From: an uncultured Clostridium sp.
GTDB lineage: Bacteria > Bacillota > Clostridia > TANB77 > CAG-508
Assembly (NCBI GenBank): GCA_946497905.1
Contig: CAMMMI010000012.1
Location: 1-26,842, forward strand
Length of the DNA stretch: 26,842 bases
Direction of reading: 5' to 3'
Part shown: positions 1 to 9,236 of the stretch, in pieces
Position numbering within the stretch: the stretch's first letter is position 1
Layout: each line of letters begins with the position of its first letter
The notes under the pieces: model-generated
Databases searched by the model: none
Told to the model about the DNA's origin: nothing
The model's input: the letters and a program-made list of their open reading frames with translations, nothing else
Program-made: the position numbers and the translations under genes

Positions 1-3000
1 CAGGACAAACATATACACCAACAGCAAATATAACATTATATGCAATATGGACAGCGAATACAAATGTTTCATATAAAGTAGAACATTATTTGATGGGAAC
101 AAATGGAACATATCCATCAACTGCCACAGATACAACAAGTTATACAAATGGTGTATCAGACAGTACATTAACATTAGCAAATTTAAAACGTACAGACTCA
201 AAATATCAAGTAACAAATGGTATATCATATGCTTATGGTACAGTAGGTGGAAATCAAGTAACTACAACAACAGTTTTACCAGATGGTTCAAGAGTAATTA
301 AGTTATATTATGAAAGAACATATGGAACATTAACTACTGTAAAGGGAACTTATATAACTTCTGTTACAACACAAAGTGCAGTTAAATATTATTATGGAGC
401 AACAGTTCCACAACTAACAGCTACTATACAAACAGTAACAGGATATGATGTAACATTTAGTAAATGGGAAAGTAGCAACAAAACATATTTAGGAGATAAA
501 ACAACGCAAACAATAGCATCATTTACATGGCCAGCAATGCCATCAGGAACAGATATTACATTGACAGCTAATGCTGTAAAAGCAACAACAGGAAAAACAT
601 ATACAGTTACATTTAATGCACAAGGTGGAAGTGTTACACCAACAAGTAAAAATGTTGTATATGATAGTACATATGGAGACTTACCAACAGAGTTAGCAGG
701 AAGTAGTTTAACAGCACCAAAATATAAAATAACATATAACTATAATTATACAGGTGCACCAGCTAGTTCAAGTTCTGATGTAAATAGAGTATTTGGAGGT
801 TGGTATAAGGAAACAAGTTATACAAATAAAGTAATTAGTACAACAAAAGTAACAACAGCAGCAAATCATACTATTTATGCAAAATGGAATTCTCCAAGTG
901 TAGTACTACCAAATCCAACAAGAGCAGGATATACATTAGAAGGATGGTATACGAATTCAACATGTACTAATAAAGCTGGAAGTCCAGGAGATAGCTATAC
1001 ATTAAATGCAGATACTACATTGTATGCAAAATGGACAGCAGGAACAGTTACATACAAAGTTATTCATAAGCAAGAACAATTAGATGGAACATATAAGGAA
1101 GTAGAAACACAAACATTATCTGGTTCAACAGATTCACAAGTGACGCCAGCAGTTAAGAATTATACTGGATTTACTTCTCCATCAACTCAAACTGTAACAA
1201 TAGCAGGTAACGGATCAACAGTTGTTGAATATCTATATACAAGAAATAGTTATACATTAACATTAAATAAAAATAGTTATATATCAAGTGTTAGTGGTAA
1301 TGGAACATATAAATATGGGGCAAATGTAACAATAAATGCGGTATTGGGAAGTGCTACAGGATATACATATACTTGGACAAACTGGACAAAAGATTCAAAT
1401 GTATATACAACAAATCAAAGTTATACATTTACGATGCCAGCAGAAAACTTAACATTAACAGCAAATGGAGCAAGAAGTGCAAATAAATATACAGTAGCAT
1501 ATAACGGAAATGGAGCAACAGGAGGAAGTACAGCAAATAGTACACATACATATGATGAAGAAAAAGAATTGACAGCAAATGGATATGAAAGAAAATATAC
1601 AGTAACATATAATCATAATTACACTGGAAGTTCTCCTGCAAGTAAAACATCAACATATACATTCTTAGGTTGGGCAACAAGTTCAAACGGAGAGAAGGTA
1701 TATAGTGATAAACAATCAGTAAGTAATTTATCTAGTGTGCAAGGTGCAACAGTACCATTATATGCTGTATGGCAAAGTGCAAGTGTTACATATGTACCAA
1801 CAAGACCAGGATATACATTTGGAGGATGGTATAAAGAGTCAAATTGTCTAAATCAGGTAGTAGGAACAAATGGAGTTTATACTCCGACAGCAAATATTGC
1901 ATTATATGCAAAATGGATAGTAAACACAAATACAAGCTATAAAGTAGAACATTATAAACAAAATCTAGCTGGAACAGGGTATGATTTAGCAGAAACAGAA
2001 AATTTAACAGGAACAACAGATACAATGGCTATCGCAACTGCAAAATCATATGAAGGATTTACATATAATAGTAGTATATCAGGAACAATAGCAAGTGGAA
2101 TAATAGATGGTAATGGATCATTAGTATTGAAATTATATTATACAAGAAACAGTTATACTTTGACATTAATGGCAGGTAGTTATATTTCGAGTGTAAGTGG
2201 ATCGGGTACATATAAATATGGAGAAAGTGTAACAATAAATGCTACATTAGAAAATGATGTTGGATATACATACAATTGGGTAAATTGGATAATATTTAAT
2301 ACATCAACTATAGTTACTACACAGCAAAAATATACATTTACAATGCCAGCAAATAATTTAACATTATTGTCAAGAGCTACTAGAACAGCTTTAGATGTAA
2401 AATATGTTGTAAGGCATTATACAGAAGATTTAGATGGAGGATATACATTAAAAGATACAGATAATTTAACAGGGAAAACTGGGAATAAAGTTACACCAGA
2501 AGTAAAGACATATGAAGGATTTACTTCACCAGATACACAAACTATAACTATATCAGGAGACGGCTCAACAGTAGTATCATATTATTATACAAGAAATAGT
2601 TATACTTTGACATTGGTAGCAGGTAATTATATTACAAGTGTAAATGGTGCAGGTACATATAAGTATGGAGAAAGTGTAACAGTAACAGCGGGATTGCAAA
2701 GTGCAGTTGGATATACATATAGTTTTAGTAATTGGAAAGAAGGTTCAACTATAAAATCTTATAGTAGAAGTTATACGTTTACAATGCCAGCATATAATTT
2801 AACTTTGACAGCAAGTGCAACAAGATCAGCCTATAGATATACGGTAGTTTATGATGGAAATGGTTCAACAAGTGGAAGTATGTCGAATAATACATTTATA
2901 TATGATACATCATATGTATTAAAAGCAAATACATATACTAGAATAGGATATGAATTTGATGGATGGAATACAAATGCAAATGGAACAGGAACATCTTATA

Positions 3001-4421
3001 ACGATCAAGAAGTAGTTAAAAATTTAACATCTACAAATGGAGGAACTGTAACACTATATGCACAATGGGTTGATATTACACCACCAACAATTACATCATC
3101 AGGTGGAAGTTTGTTATGGACAACAACAAATCTTGCGAGTGAACCAAATGAAAATGGTTTTTATACAAACAGAACTTTAACAGTAGATATTGAAGAAGAT
3201 GGTTCAGGAGTCCAGAAAATAGAATATGTTGTAATACCTATAGATGTATTAAATACTTCTGGAGATACTGTAGAATTAAGTGTACAGCCAACAAGTTCTC
3301 AAATAAGTAGTGGAACAGGAATTAAAACTATAAATACAGATAGTAAAACATATAGTATGACTTATGCGGAAGAAGCAGATGGATATATATTCTTTAGAGC
3401 GGTAGATAACAGTGGAAATGTGTCAACTTGGTCTACAGGGCAAAGGCTAAAAATTGCATTATCATCATATGTTAGCTATGCTGGTATGGGTGGAGCAAAT
3501 GATGATAAACCAATTATTTACTATGATGCGAATAAATCAAAAGCTGATTTGGGAGTATCAGGAGTAACAGCTTCTAGTAATACTAAATGGAAAAATTATG
3601 GTATTGGACAGAAATCTGGAACTTCATATTCAGCATCTGCGTATGATGGACTAATGTATAGTGGTAATACAAGAAAAAATTTACATAATGATAATGGATA
3701 TTATGGAATATATCTATATGCATCTGGTAAAGGTAATATTAGAACAAATTATAATTTTACTTTAAGCAATAAAGGACAAACTACTACAAATAAACTAAAT
3801 GAAGTAACCTATGAAATAGTTGCAAGACCAGATTATGTTTCTTCGACTTTAGATCAAGTAATCTATGGTTCATATAATACTGTTAAAGTAAATGGAGAAT
3901 CAAGAATATATGGAGCAGCATTAGTAATACCACAATCAACAACAGATAAAACATTAAAATTTATGCATAGATATTATACGGGAACATCAAGTGATCATAT
4001 ATGGTCTACTATAATAGCACGTAAAACTCCAAATAATTTTGTAGAATATTCTGGAAATGGACAGATGGGTACAACACAAGGGTCAGGTAGAAAAAAATAC
4101 CTTATACAAAATACATTTTCAACTAATGGTCATGCAGAAGGGACTGAAGATGTAGACAATGTTAATGGAGATCTAAGTGAAAGAGTTACTCAAATAGATA
4201 ATACTCCAACTGACCAAAACTTGGCTTGGGGAACAGAATCTTGGTTAGGAATAGGCTGTGATTTGGATAATTCAAATCAACCACAATCAGGAGGAGAAAA
4301 TTACTTTAATGGAATGATATATGCTTTTAGATATTATGAAAGAAAATTAACAGATGATGAATTACAAAAAAATGCCGTTCTTGATTATGATAGATATAAA
4401 GTTATGACTTTAGCATATTAG
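1..4421 (+). CDS. Giant secreted repeat protein, 5' end missing (InlB/Flg_new repeats, Ig-like and LamG-like C-terminus)
   Basis: The reading frame is open from base 3, before the first ATG at base 90, and encodes typical repeat sequence there (TLYAIWT, YKVEHY), so the gene runs off the left edge. What is visible is a string of extracellular repeats: Listeria-Bacteroides/Flg_new units ending in LYAKW or LYAQW (about 927-1035, 1809-1917, 2949-3068), units starting YKVEHY, YKVIHK or YVVRHY (about 72, 1053, 1938, 2400), and units of YTLTL...GTYKYG...YTFTMPA type (from 1251, 2154, 2601, with a diverged one at 321). An Ig-like stretch follows (about 3070-3450), then a LamG/concanavalin-like domain (about 3500-4400) ending in the characteristic NGMIYAFRYYERKLTDDEL. 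There is no LPXTG motif or C-terminal membrane segment, so attachment must come from the missing N-terminus or a partner. Cell-surface adhesion is inferred from the repeat type only. Confidence 0.85.
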   Translation, partial: GQTYTPTANITLYAIWTANTNVSYKVEHYLMGTNGTYPSTATDTTSYTNGVSDSTLTLANLKRTDSKYQVTNGISYAYGTVGGNQVTTTTVLPDGSRVIKLYYERTYGTLTTVKGTYITSVTTQSAVKYYYGATVPQLTATIQTVTGYDVTFSKWESSNKTYLGDKTTQTIASFTWPAMPSGTDITLTANAVKATTGKTYTVTFNAQGGSVTPTSKNVVYDSTYGDLPTELAGSSLTAPKYKITYNYNYTGAPASSSSDVNRVFGGWYKETSYTNKVISTTKVTTAANHTIYAKWNSPSVVLPNPTRAGYTLEGWYTNSTCTNKAGSPGDSYTLNADTTLYAKWTAGTVTYKVIHKQEQLDGTYKEVETQTLSGSTDSQVTPAVKNYTGFTSPSTQTVTIAGNGSTVVEYLYTRNSYTLTLNKNSYISSVSGNGTYKYGANVTINAVLGSATGYTYTWTNWTKDSNVYTTNQSYTFTMPAENLTLTANGARSANKYTVAYNGNGATGGSTANSTHTYDEEKELTANGYERKYTVTYNHNYTGSSPASKTSTYTFLGWATSSNGEKVYSDKQSVSNLSSVQGATVPLYAVWQSASVTYVPTRPGYTFGGWYKESNCLNQVVGTNGVYTPTANIALYAKWIVNTNTSYKVEHYKQNLAGTGYDLAETENLTGTTDTMAIATAKSYEGFTYNSSISGTIASGIIDGNGSLVLKLYYTRNSYTLTLMAGSYISSVSGSGTYKYGESVTINATLENDVGYTYNWVNWIIFNTSTIVTTQQKYTFTMPANNLTLLSRATRTALDVKYVVRHYTEDLDGGYTLKDTDNLTGKTGNKVTPEVKTYEGFTSPDTQTITISGDGSTVVSYYYTRNSYTLTLVAGNYITSVNGAGTYKYGESVTVTAGLQSAVGYTYSFSNWKEGSTIKSYSRSYTFTMPAYNLTLTASATRSAYRYTVVYDGNGSTSGSMSNNTFIYDTSYVLKANTYTRIGYEFDGWNTNANGTGTSYNDQEVVKNLTSTNGGTVTLYAQWVDITPPTITSSGGSLLWTTTNLASEPNENGFYTNRTLTVDIEEDGSGVQKIEYVVIPIDVLNTSGDTVELSVQPTSSQISSGTGIKTINTDSKTYSMTYAEEADGYIFFRAVDNSGNVSTWSTGQRLKIALSSYVSYAGMGGANDDKPIIYYDANKSKADLGVSGVTASSNTKWKNYGIGQKSGTSYSASAYDGLMYSGNTRKNLHNDNGYYGIYLYASGKGNIRTNYNFTLSNKGQTTTNKLNEVTYEIVARPDYVSSTLDQVIYGSYNTVKVNGESRIYGAALVIPQSTTDKTLKFMHRYYTGTSSDHIWSTIIARKTPNNFVEYSGNGQMGTTQGSGRKKYLIQNTFSTNGHAEGTEDVDNVNGDLSERVTQIDNTPTDQNLAWGTESWLGIGCDLDNSNQPQSGGENYFNGMIYAFRYYERKLTDDELQKNAVLDYDRYKVMTLAY
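1251..2670 (+). repeat. Protein-coding repeats within the surface protein
   Basis: Three strongly related DNA and protein units begin at 1251, 2154 and 2601. Each encodes YTLTL, then a Tyr-Ile-(S/T)-Ser-Val turn, GTYKYG, and ends about 60 residues later with FTMPA and NLTL. The diverged unit at 321 belongs to the same family. The spacing is uneven (about 900, then 447 bases) because other repeat classes are interleaved. Such arrays commonly vary in copy number by recombination and are difficult to assemble. Confidence 0.75.
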
Positions 4422-4450
4422 AAATAAATTTGCAGAAAGGAATTCATTAA

Positions 4451-5074
4451 ATGAAAGATTTTATAAAAAAACATAGTAAATTACTTATTATAATAATTAC
4501 ATTAGTAGTAATATCAATAATACTAATTTTAGGTTACTTATGTATAAAAGTCCTATCATCAGAAAAGACTTATACAGAACAAGCAATACTAACAGATGAT
4601 ACTTTTGTAGGAATTTCAGAAGGAGAAGTAGATAATTCTACTTCTTCTGATGAAAATATTATTAATTATTCAAATGAAAAACAAAGTCCAATATATATAA
4701 TTTATAAAGGAGAAGAAAGAGCATTTAAAATGTTACATTCAGAGGATGTGACAGTTGCAAGAATTATAGATTGTATAGGAAAAATAATAGGATATACTAT
4801 CAGATATAATAGTATTGAAATAGGAGAAAAAAATGGAATAATGATCGACTTTAAAGAAAATGGAGCACCATTTGATATAAGTGTACATTTAGAAACAAAT
4901 GATAAAGCTTATGAAATATATGAACAAACAGATATTGCAAAATGTATTTTTGATAGTATAAAAAGAACAGTAAATGCAAATTTTGGAGAAAATAAAAAAA
5001 TCTATTATAGTGTAAATGGTCAAGATATCGAAATTTCAGGAATGGAAAAAATAGATAAAGATAAAGCATATTAA
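4451..5074 (+). CDS. Membrane-anchored protein with possible GerMN-like domain
   Basis: This 207-residue protein starts 29 bases after the giant surface protein, behind GAAAGGA, and is probably co-transcribed with it. Residues 1-8 are basic. Residues about 10-34 form one hydrophobic segment without a clear cleavage site, so the protein should be anchored in the membrane with its body outside. An acidic Ser/Asn-rich linker (about 50-75) follows. The remaining 130 residues have an alternating strand/helix pattern: a GIMIDF strand near 136, a helix IFDSIKRTVNANF near 175, and a final YYSVNGQDIEISG hairpin. This is reminiscent of the GerMN fold of spore-germination and sporulation proteins, but the resemblance is weak and the family assignment is inference. 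No catalytic motif is apparent. Confidence 0.7.
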   Translation: MKDFIKKHSKLLIIIITLVVISIILILGYLCIKVLSSEKTYTEQAILTDDTFVGISEGEVDNSTSSDENIINYSNEKQSPIYIIYKGEERAFKMLHSEDVTVARIIDCIGKIIGYTIRYNSIEIGEKNGIMIDFKENGAPFDISVHLETNDKAYEIYEQTDIAKCIFDSIKRTVNANFGENKKIYYSVNGQDIEISGMEKIDKDKAY

Positions 5075-5090
5075 TTTATAAAGACCTTTA

Positions 5091-5114
5091 GTAGCAAAAT
5101 AAATTTTATGCTAC
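5091..5114 (+). terminator. Weak stem-loop after the membrane protein
   Basis: GTAGCA and TGCTAC form a 6-bp stem around an AT loop, 17 bases after the stop codon. There is no strong T-run behind it, so it is only a possible terminator. Confidence 0.3.
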
Positions 5115-5125
5115 ATTATGACTCG

Positions 5126-5210
5126 CATCTATAAAAGGTATGATACATCATAAATATAGTATTGAGCCGAAAAATACTATATTTATGATGTATCATACCT
5201 TTTATAGATG
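5126..5210 (-). repeat. Perfect 38-bp inverted repeat; short copy of the long hairpin element family
   Basis: Bases 5126-5163 and 5173-5210 are exact reverse complements (38 of 38) around a 9-base loop. Read on the minus strand, it contains ATAGTATTTTTCGG followed by CTCA, matching the left arms of the elements at 14395 and 25335 (ATAGTATTTTTCGGTTCA), and its outer flank AATTCAC..CTATA matches the copy at 25335. It is therefore an inverted copy of that family that has lost the central part of about 150 bases. It lies in the intergenic space just upstream of the gdpP promoter. Confidence 0.85.
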
Positions 5211-5227
5211 TGAATTCTAGGTTTAAC

Positions 5228-5256
5228 TTGACAAATACTGTATTTGTAGATAAAAT
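5228..5256 (+). promoter_or_regulatory. Probable gdpP-rplI-dnaB promoter
   Basis: TTGACA (5228-5233), 17 bases, TAAAAT (5251-5256). A TATAAT overlaps at 5256-5261 but would need a 22-base spacer. It lies 30 bases before the gdpP start, whose AAGGAG ribosome site is also well formed. Confidence 0.65.
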
Positions 5257-5286
5257 ATAATAGATAAAATATAAGGAGAAAAAGTT

Positions 5287-7305
5287 ATGCAAAATAAAAG
5301 TAAAAAAATCCTAGAGCTTTTTACTTCAAGAAATAAAATATATTTAGCTATTATATTTCTATTACTAGCTGTGATATGTATTGAAAATAGAAATATGATA
5401 ATACCAGCAATTTTCTTATTTTTAATTATATCAATATATTCGTATTACACAAGTAATAAGAAAAAAAGTGAAATAAACGAGACAATTCAAGATTTAACAT
5501 TAACAATAGATTCAGCAGCAAAAACAAGCTTAATAAATTCACCATTTCCATTAATGATAATTGAAACTAATGGAAATATAACATGGAAAAATTCAAAATT
5601 TACAGAAGAATTTAAAAATGTAGATATTAAAACATATTTAAATAATTTAATACTAGATGTAAAATCAGATATTATAAATAAAGAAAAAAATGATAATATG
5701 CCAATAGTAAAGCATATACAAGTAAACGAAAAGTATTATGAGATTGTAGCGAAATTTGTGAAATCTAAAAATAATAAAGAAAAAAATAATAAAGACTATA
5801 TTATGATGTTATACTTTATAGATGAGACAGAAAATATAAAATTGCAAAAAGAATATAAGAATTCAAAATCATGTGTAACTATAATGATGATAGATAATTA
5901 CGAAGAAATAATCCAACAAATAGAAAGCGAAGAAAAGACAAAAATACTTGCAGAAATAGATAAATGTGTATATGAATGGACAAATCAAACAAATGGTATA
6001 TTAATAAAATCTGATAGAGACACATTTATATACTTATTTGAACAGAGATATCTAGAAAATGTTAAGGAAGATAAATTTAGTATATTAGATAAAGTAAAAG
6101 AAATACATACAAATGATAATTTACAGCTAACATTAAGTATAGCTATTTCAAATGATGGTATAACAGATAAGGATAAATTTAAATCAGCCCAGGAGGCAAT
6201 GGAAGTTATATTAGGACGAGGAGGAGACCAAGCTGTAATTAGAGAAAATGAAATATATAAATTCTATGGAGGAAGAGCACAAGAAGTAGAAAAAAGAACA
6301 AAAGTAAAAGCAAGAGTTGTAGCACATGCATTAGAAAATTTAATAAAAGATTCTAGCAAAGTTATGATAATGGGACATACAAATCCAGATATAGACTCTA
6401 TGGGATCAAGTTTAGGTATGTATAGATTAGCTAAGAGTTTGGGGAAAAATGCATATATAATAGACAGTAATGAAAATACTACATTAGAAGCATTCAAAGC
6501 AACATTATTAAAAGATCCAGAATATGAAGATATTTTAATAACAAAAGAAGTAGCAGAAGAAAACATAGATAATGATACATTATTAATAATAGTCGATACA
6601 CATAAAGTAAACTATGTGGAAGCACCGGAATTGCTGACAAAAACAGAAAAAATAGTAATAGTAGATCATCACAGAAGAAGTACAGACTATATAGAAAATG
6701 CTATACTAATATTTCAAGAAGTGTATGCATCATCGGCAGCAGAATTAGTAACAGAACTAATACAATATGCTGAAACAAGAGTAGAACTAAGAGCTATAGA
6801 ATCAGAAAGTCTGTATGCAGGAATAATGATGGATACAAAAAATTTCACTTTTAAAACAGGAGTAAGAACATTCGAAGCAGCAGCATTTTTACGAAAAAAG
6901 GGAATAGACATTATAAGAGTAAAAAAATGGTTTCAAAGTGATTTAGAAACATTTAGTAAAATAGCAGAAATAGTTGCTAAATCTGAGATTATAAATGATT
7001 CAATTGCAATAGCTATTTATGATAAAAAAGAAAAAAATTCACCTTTAATATGTGCAAAAGCAGCAGATGAATTGCTTACAATAAGTAATATAACAGCATC
7101 ATTTGTAATAGGAGAGCAAGGAGATAAAGTCTGCATAAGTGGTAGATCTATAGGAGATATTAATGTACAAGTAATATTAGAAAAACTAGGTGGCGGAGGA
7201 CATATAACATTAGCTGGAGCACAAGTAGAAGGAATGACATTAGAAGAAACAAAACAAGAATTAATAAACAGAATAAATGAATATTTTTATGAATTAGAAA
7301 ATTAG
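5287..7305 (+). CDS. gdpP: Cyclic-di-AMP phosphodiesterase GdpP
   Basis: This 672-residue protein has the full GdpP layout. Two membrane segments (about 16-52) are followed by a degenerate PAS region (about 65-180), a degenerate GGDEF domain (about 195-310) lacking the GGDEF signature, and a DHH/DHHA1 phosphodiesterase module. Metal-binding motifs are visible: H364-T-N-P-D368-I-D370 and the eponymous D460-H461-H462. The DHHA1 substrate motif GGGGH lies at 635-639. The family hydrolyses the second messenger c-di-AMP to pApA and thereby affects cell-wall homeostasis, potassium and osmotic control, and beta-lactam tolerance. The gene starts with ATG after AAGGAGAAAAAGTT. Placement directly before rplI and dnaB is the classic Firmicutes order. 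Its stop codon falls inside a REP-like hairpin. Confidence 0.95.
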   Translation: MQNKSKKILELFTSRNKIYLAIIFLLLAVICIENRNMIIPAIFLFLIISIYSYYTSNKKKSEINETIQDLTLTIDSAAKTSLINSPFPLMIIETNGNITWKNSKFTEEFKNVDIKTYLNNLILDVKSDIINKEKNDNMPIVKHIQVNEKYYEIVAKFVKSKNNKEKNNKDYIMMLYFIDETENIKLQKEYKNSKSCVTIMMIDNYEEIIQQIESEEKTKILAEIDKCVYEWTNQTNGILIKSDRDTFIYLFEQRYLENVKEDKFSILDKVKEIHTNDNLQLTLSIAISNDGITDKDKFKSAQEAMEVILGRGGDQAVIRENEIYKFYGGRAQEVEKRTKVKARVVAHALENLIKDSSKVMIMGHTNPDIDSMGSSLGMYRLAKSLGKNAYIIDSNENTTLEAFKATLLKDPEYEDILITKEVAEENIDNDTLLIIVDTHKVNYVEAPELLTKTEKIVIVDHHRRSTDYIENAILIFQEVYASSAAELVTELIQYAETRVELRAIESESLYAGIMMDTKNFTFKTGVRTFEAAAFLRKKGIDIIRVKKWFQSDLETFSKIAEIVAKSEIINDSIAIAIYDKKEKNSPLICAKAADELLTISNITASFVIGEQGDKVCISGRSIGDINVQVILEKLGGGGHITLAGAQVEGMTLEETKQELINRINEYFYELEN

Positions 7306-7330
7306 TGCCAAAGGAACGTCCCCTAATTTC
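7297..7330 (+). repeat. REP-like palindrome at the gdpP stop codon
   Basis: Core GTGCCAAAGGAACGTCCCCT shares CCAAAGG..ACG with the REP-like copies at 9202 and 10556 and ACGTCC with the copy at 22329. The flanks AAATTAG and CTAATTT pair, so the gdpP TAG (7303-7305) sits in the stem. It fills most of the gdpP-rplI gap. Confidence 0.55.
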
Positions 7331-7348
7331 CAGAAAGGAGAAAGAGAT

Positions 7349-7795
7349 ATGAAAGTAATATTAAAAGCAGATATAAAAGGAGTAGGAAAAAAAGATGAAA
7401 TAATAAATGCATCAGACGGCTATGCACGTAATTTTTTATTTCCAAAAAATCTAGCTGTAGAAGCAAACAGTGAGAATATGAGTAAATTAAAAGCAAAGCA
7501 AGACTCATTAAAATTCCAAAAAAATCAAGAAAAAGAAGAAGCAATACGAATATCAGATAAATTAAAGCGAATATCTTTAAGAATAAAAGTAAAAGCTGGA
7601 GAGAATGGGAAGATATTTGGAGGAGTTTCTACAAAAGAAATATCTAAAGAATTAGAACTTCAACATGGAATAAATATTGATAAGAAAAAAATTGACTTAA
7701 AAGAAACAATAAAAACACTTGGTGTTCATAATGTAGAGATAAAATTATTTGAAGGTGTTATAGGAATTTTAAAAGTAGATGTTGTTTCAGAGTAA
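7349..7795 (+). CDS. rplI: 50S ribosomal protein L9
   Basis: At 148 residues it has the usual bacterial L9 length. The N-terminal RNA-binding domain carries the family signature (VILKADIKGVGKKDEI, then GYARNFLFPKNLA). A long charged connecting helix follows (about 45-80), and then the C-terminal domain beginning KVKAGENGKIFGGVSTKEI. L9 binds 23S rRNA at the base of the L1 stalk and helps reading-frame maintenance. The start ATG follows GAAAGGAG at 8 bases. It lies between gdpP and dnaB and is very likely transcribed with both. Confidence 0.97.
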   Translation: MKVILKADIKGVGKKDEIINASDGYARNFLFPKNLAVEANSENMSKLKAKQDSLKFQKNQEKEEAIRISDKLKRISLRIKVKAGENGKIFGGVSTKEISKELELQHGINIDKKKIDLKETIKTLGVHNVEIKLFEGVIGILKVDVVSE

Positions 7796-7864
7796 TAATA
7801 TAATATCAAGTTTATAGGTATAATCTTTACTAAAAATCTAAATATAAAAAGGATGAGAATAATA

Positions 7865-9199
7865 ATGGAATTAGGAAAAGTACCACCACATGATTTAGAA
7901 GCAGAACAAGCAGTTTTAGGTAGTATGTTGACAGACAAAGATGCAGTAATTTCAGCAATAGAGATATTAAAAGAAGAAGATTTTTATAGACCAGATAATA
8001 GGGCTATTTATAGTGCAATTTTAAATTTATATAATAGAGATGAGCCAATAGATCTAATAACAGTAAAGTCAGAGCTAGAAAGTATGGGGAAATTTGAACA
8101 AATAGGAGGACTAGATTATCTAGTAAGTTTGCCAGATAAAGTACCTACAACAGCAAATGCAATAAAATATATAAAAATTGTAGAAGAAAAATCAACTTTA
8201 AGAAACCTTATAAAAACAGCGAATGAAATAATAGATTTAGGGTATGATCCAACTGAAGACGTTGATGATATAATGGAAAGTGCAGAAAAAAAGATATTCA
8301 ATATAATGCAAAATAAAGACAAAAAAGGATATACTCCAATAAAAGATGTATTAGTTGAAAGTTTTACACAATTAGAAGAATTATATAATAGAAAGCAACA
8401 TATAACAGGAGTGCCATCAGGATTTACAGAGCTAGACTATAAAACAGCAGGATTCCATGGATCAGATTTAATATTGATAGCTGCTAGGCCAGCAATGGGA
8501 AAATCAGCATTTGCACTTAATATAGCAACAAATGCAGCAGTAAGAGCAAATGTGCCAGTTGTAATATTTAGTTTAGAAATGTCAAAAGAACAAATGGTAA
8601 ATAGAATTTTATGTAGTGAAGCGATGGTAGATAGTAATAAAGTAAGAACAGGAAAATTAGATGATGATGACTGGACAAAACTAGCAGGAAGTATAGGACC
8701 ATTATCTGACGCAGAAATATACATAGATGATACACCAGGTATTTCAGTAATGGAAATAAGAGCAAAATGTAGAAAATTAAAACTAGAAAAAAATATAGGA
8801 ATGGTAGTAATAGACTATTTACAACTTGTTCAAGGAAGTAACAGAAGAGCTGGAACACGTGAACAAGAGATTTCAGAAATAAGTAGATCATTAAAAATAT
8901 TAGCAAAAGAAATAGGAGTACCAGTAATAGCACTATCACAATTATCAAGAGCTGTAGAACAAAGACCAGACCATAGACCAATGCTATCAGACTTGAGAGA
9001 ATCAGGAGCTATAGAACAAGATGCGGATATAGTTATGTTCTTATACAGAGATGATTATTATAATAAAGAAAGTGAAAAGAAGGACATAGCAGAAGTTATC
9101 ATAGCAAAGCATAGAGGAGGATCATTAGGAACAGTAGACTTATTATGGTTAGGAAGTTACACAAAATTTGTAAATTTAGAAAAAAGGTTTGATGACTAG
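7865..9199 (+). CDS. dnaB: Replicative DNA helicase DnaB
   Basis: This is a 444-residue RecA-fold hexameric helicase that unwinds DNA at the replication fork (called DnaC in Bacillus). The N-terminal DnaB domain opens with PPHDLEAEQAVLGSML. The C-terminal ATPase has a Walker A variant (ARPAMGKS), a Walker B strand (MVVIDYLQLV), and the signature SDLRESGAIEQDADIVMFLYR near the end. An in-frame ATG at 7853 would add four residues (MRII) but abuts the AAAAGG sequence with no spacing. The ATG at 7865 is about 12 bases from it and gives the normal family N-terminus, so I prefer it. A REP-like sequence begins three bases after the stop codon. Confidence 0.96.
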   Translation: MELGKVPPHDLEAEQAVLGSMLTDKDAVISAIEILKEEDFYRPDNRAIYSAILNLYNRDEPIDLITVKSELESMGKFEQIGGLDYLVSLPDKVPTTANAIKYIKIVEEKSTLRNLIKTANEIIDLGYDPTEDVDDIMESAEKKIFNIMQNKDKKGYTPIKDVLVESFTQLEELYNRKQHITGVPSGFTELDYKTAGFHGSDLILIAARPAMGKSAFALNIATNAAVRANVPVVIFSLEMSKEQMVNRILCSEAMVDSNKVRTGKLDDDDWTKLAGSIGPLSDAEIYIDDTPGISVMEIRAKCRKLKLEKNIGMVVIDYLQLVQGSNRRAGTREQEISEISRSLKILAKEIGVPVIALSQLSRAVEQRPDHRPMLSDLRESGAIEQDADIVMFLYRDDYYNKESEKKDIAEVIIAKHRGGSLGTVDLLWLGSYTKFVNLEKRFDD

Positions 9200-9201
9200 A
9201 G

Positions 9202-9236
9202 ATTGCCAAAGGGGACGGGCTATTTTGGCACACTTT
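9202..9236 (+). repeat. REP-like sequence, left copy flanking the RAYT gene
   Basis: These 35 bases (core CCAAAGGGGACGGGCTATTT) are the exact reverse complement of 10556-10590 inside tilS. The ends TTGCCAAA and TTTTGGCA can pair. It begins right after the dnaB stop codon. It is much richer in G and C than its surroundings. Confidence 0.85.

Noticed and set aside
8568..8981. 137-codon minus-strand open frame across dnaB
   Set aside because: It is a leucine/phenylalanine-rich mirror of a well-supported helicase gene and has no ribosome site; such long mirror frames are expected in AT-rich coding DNA.
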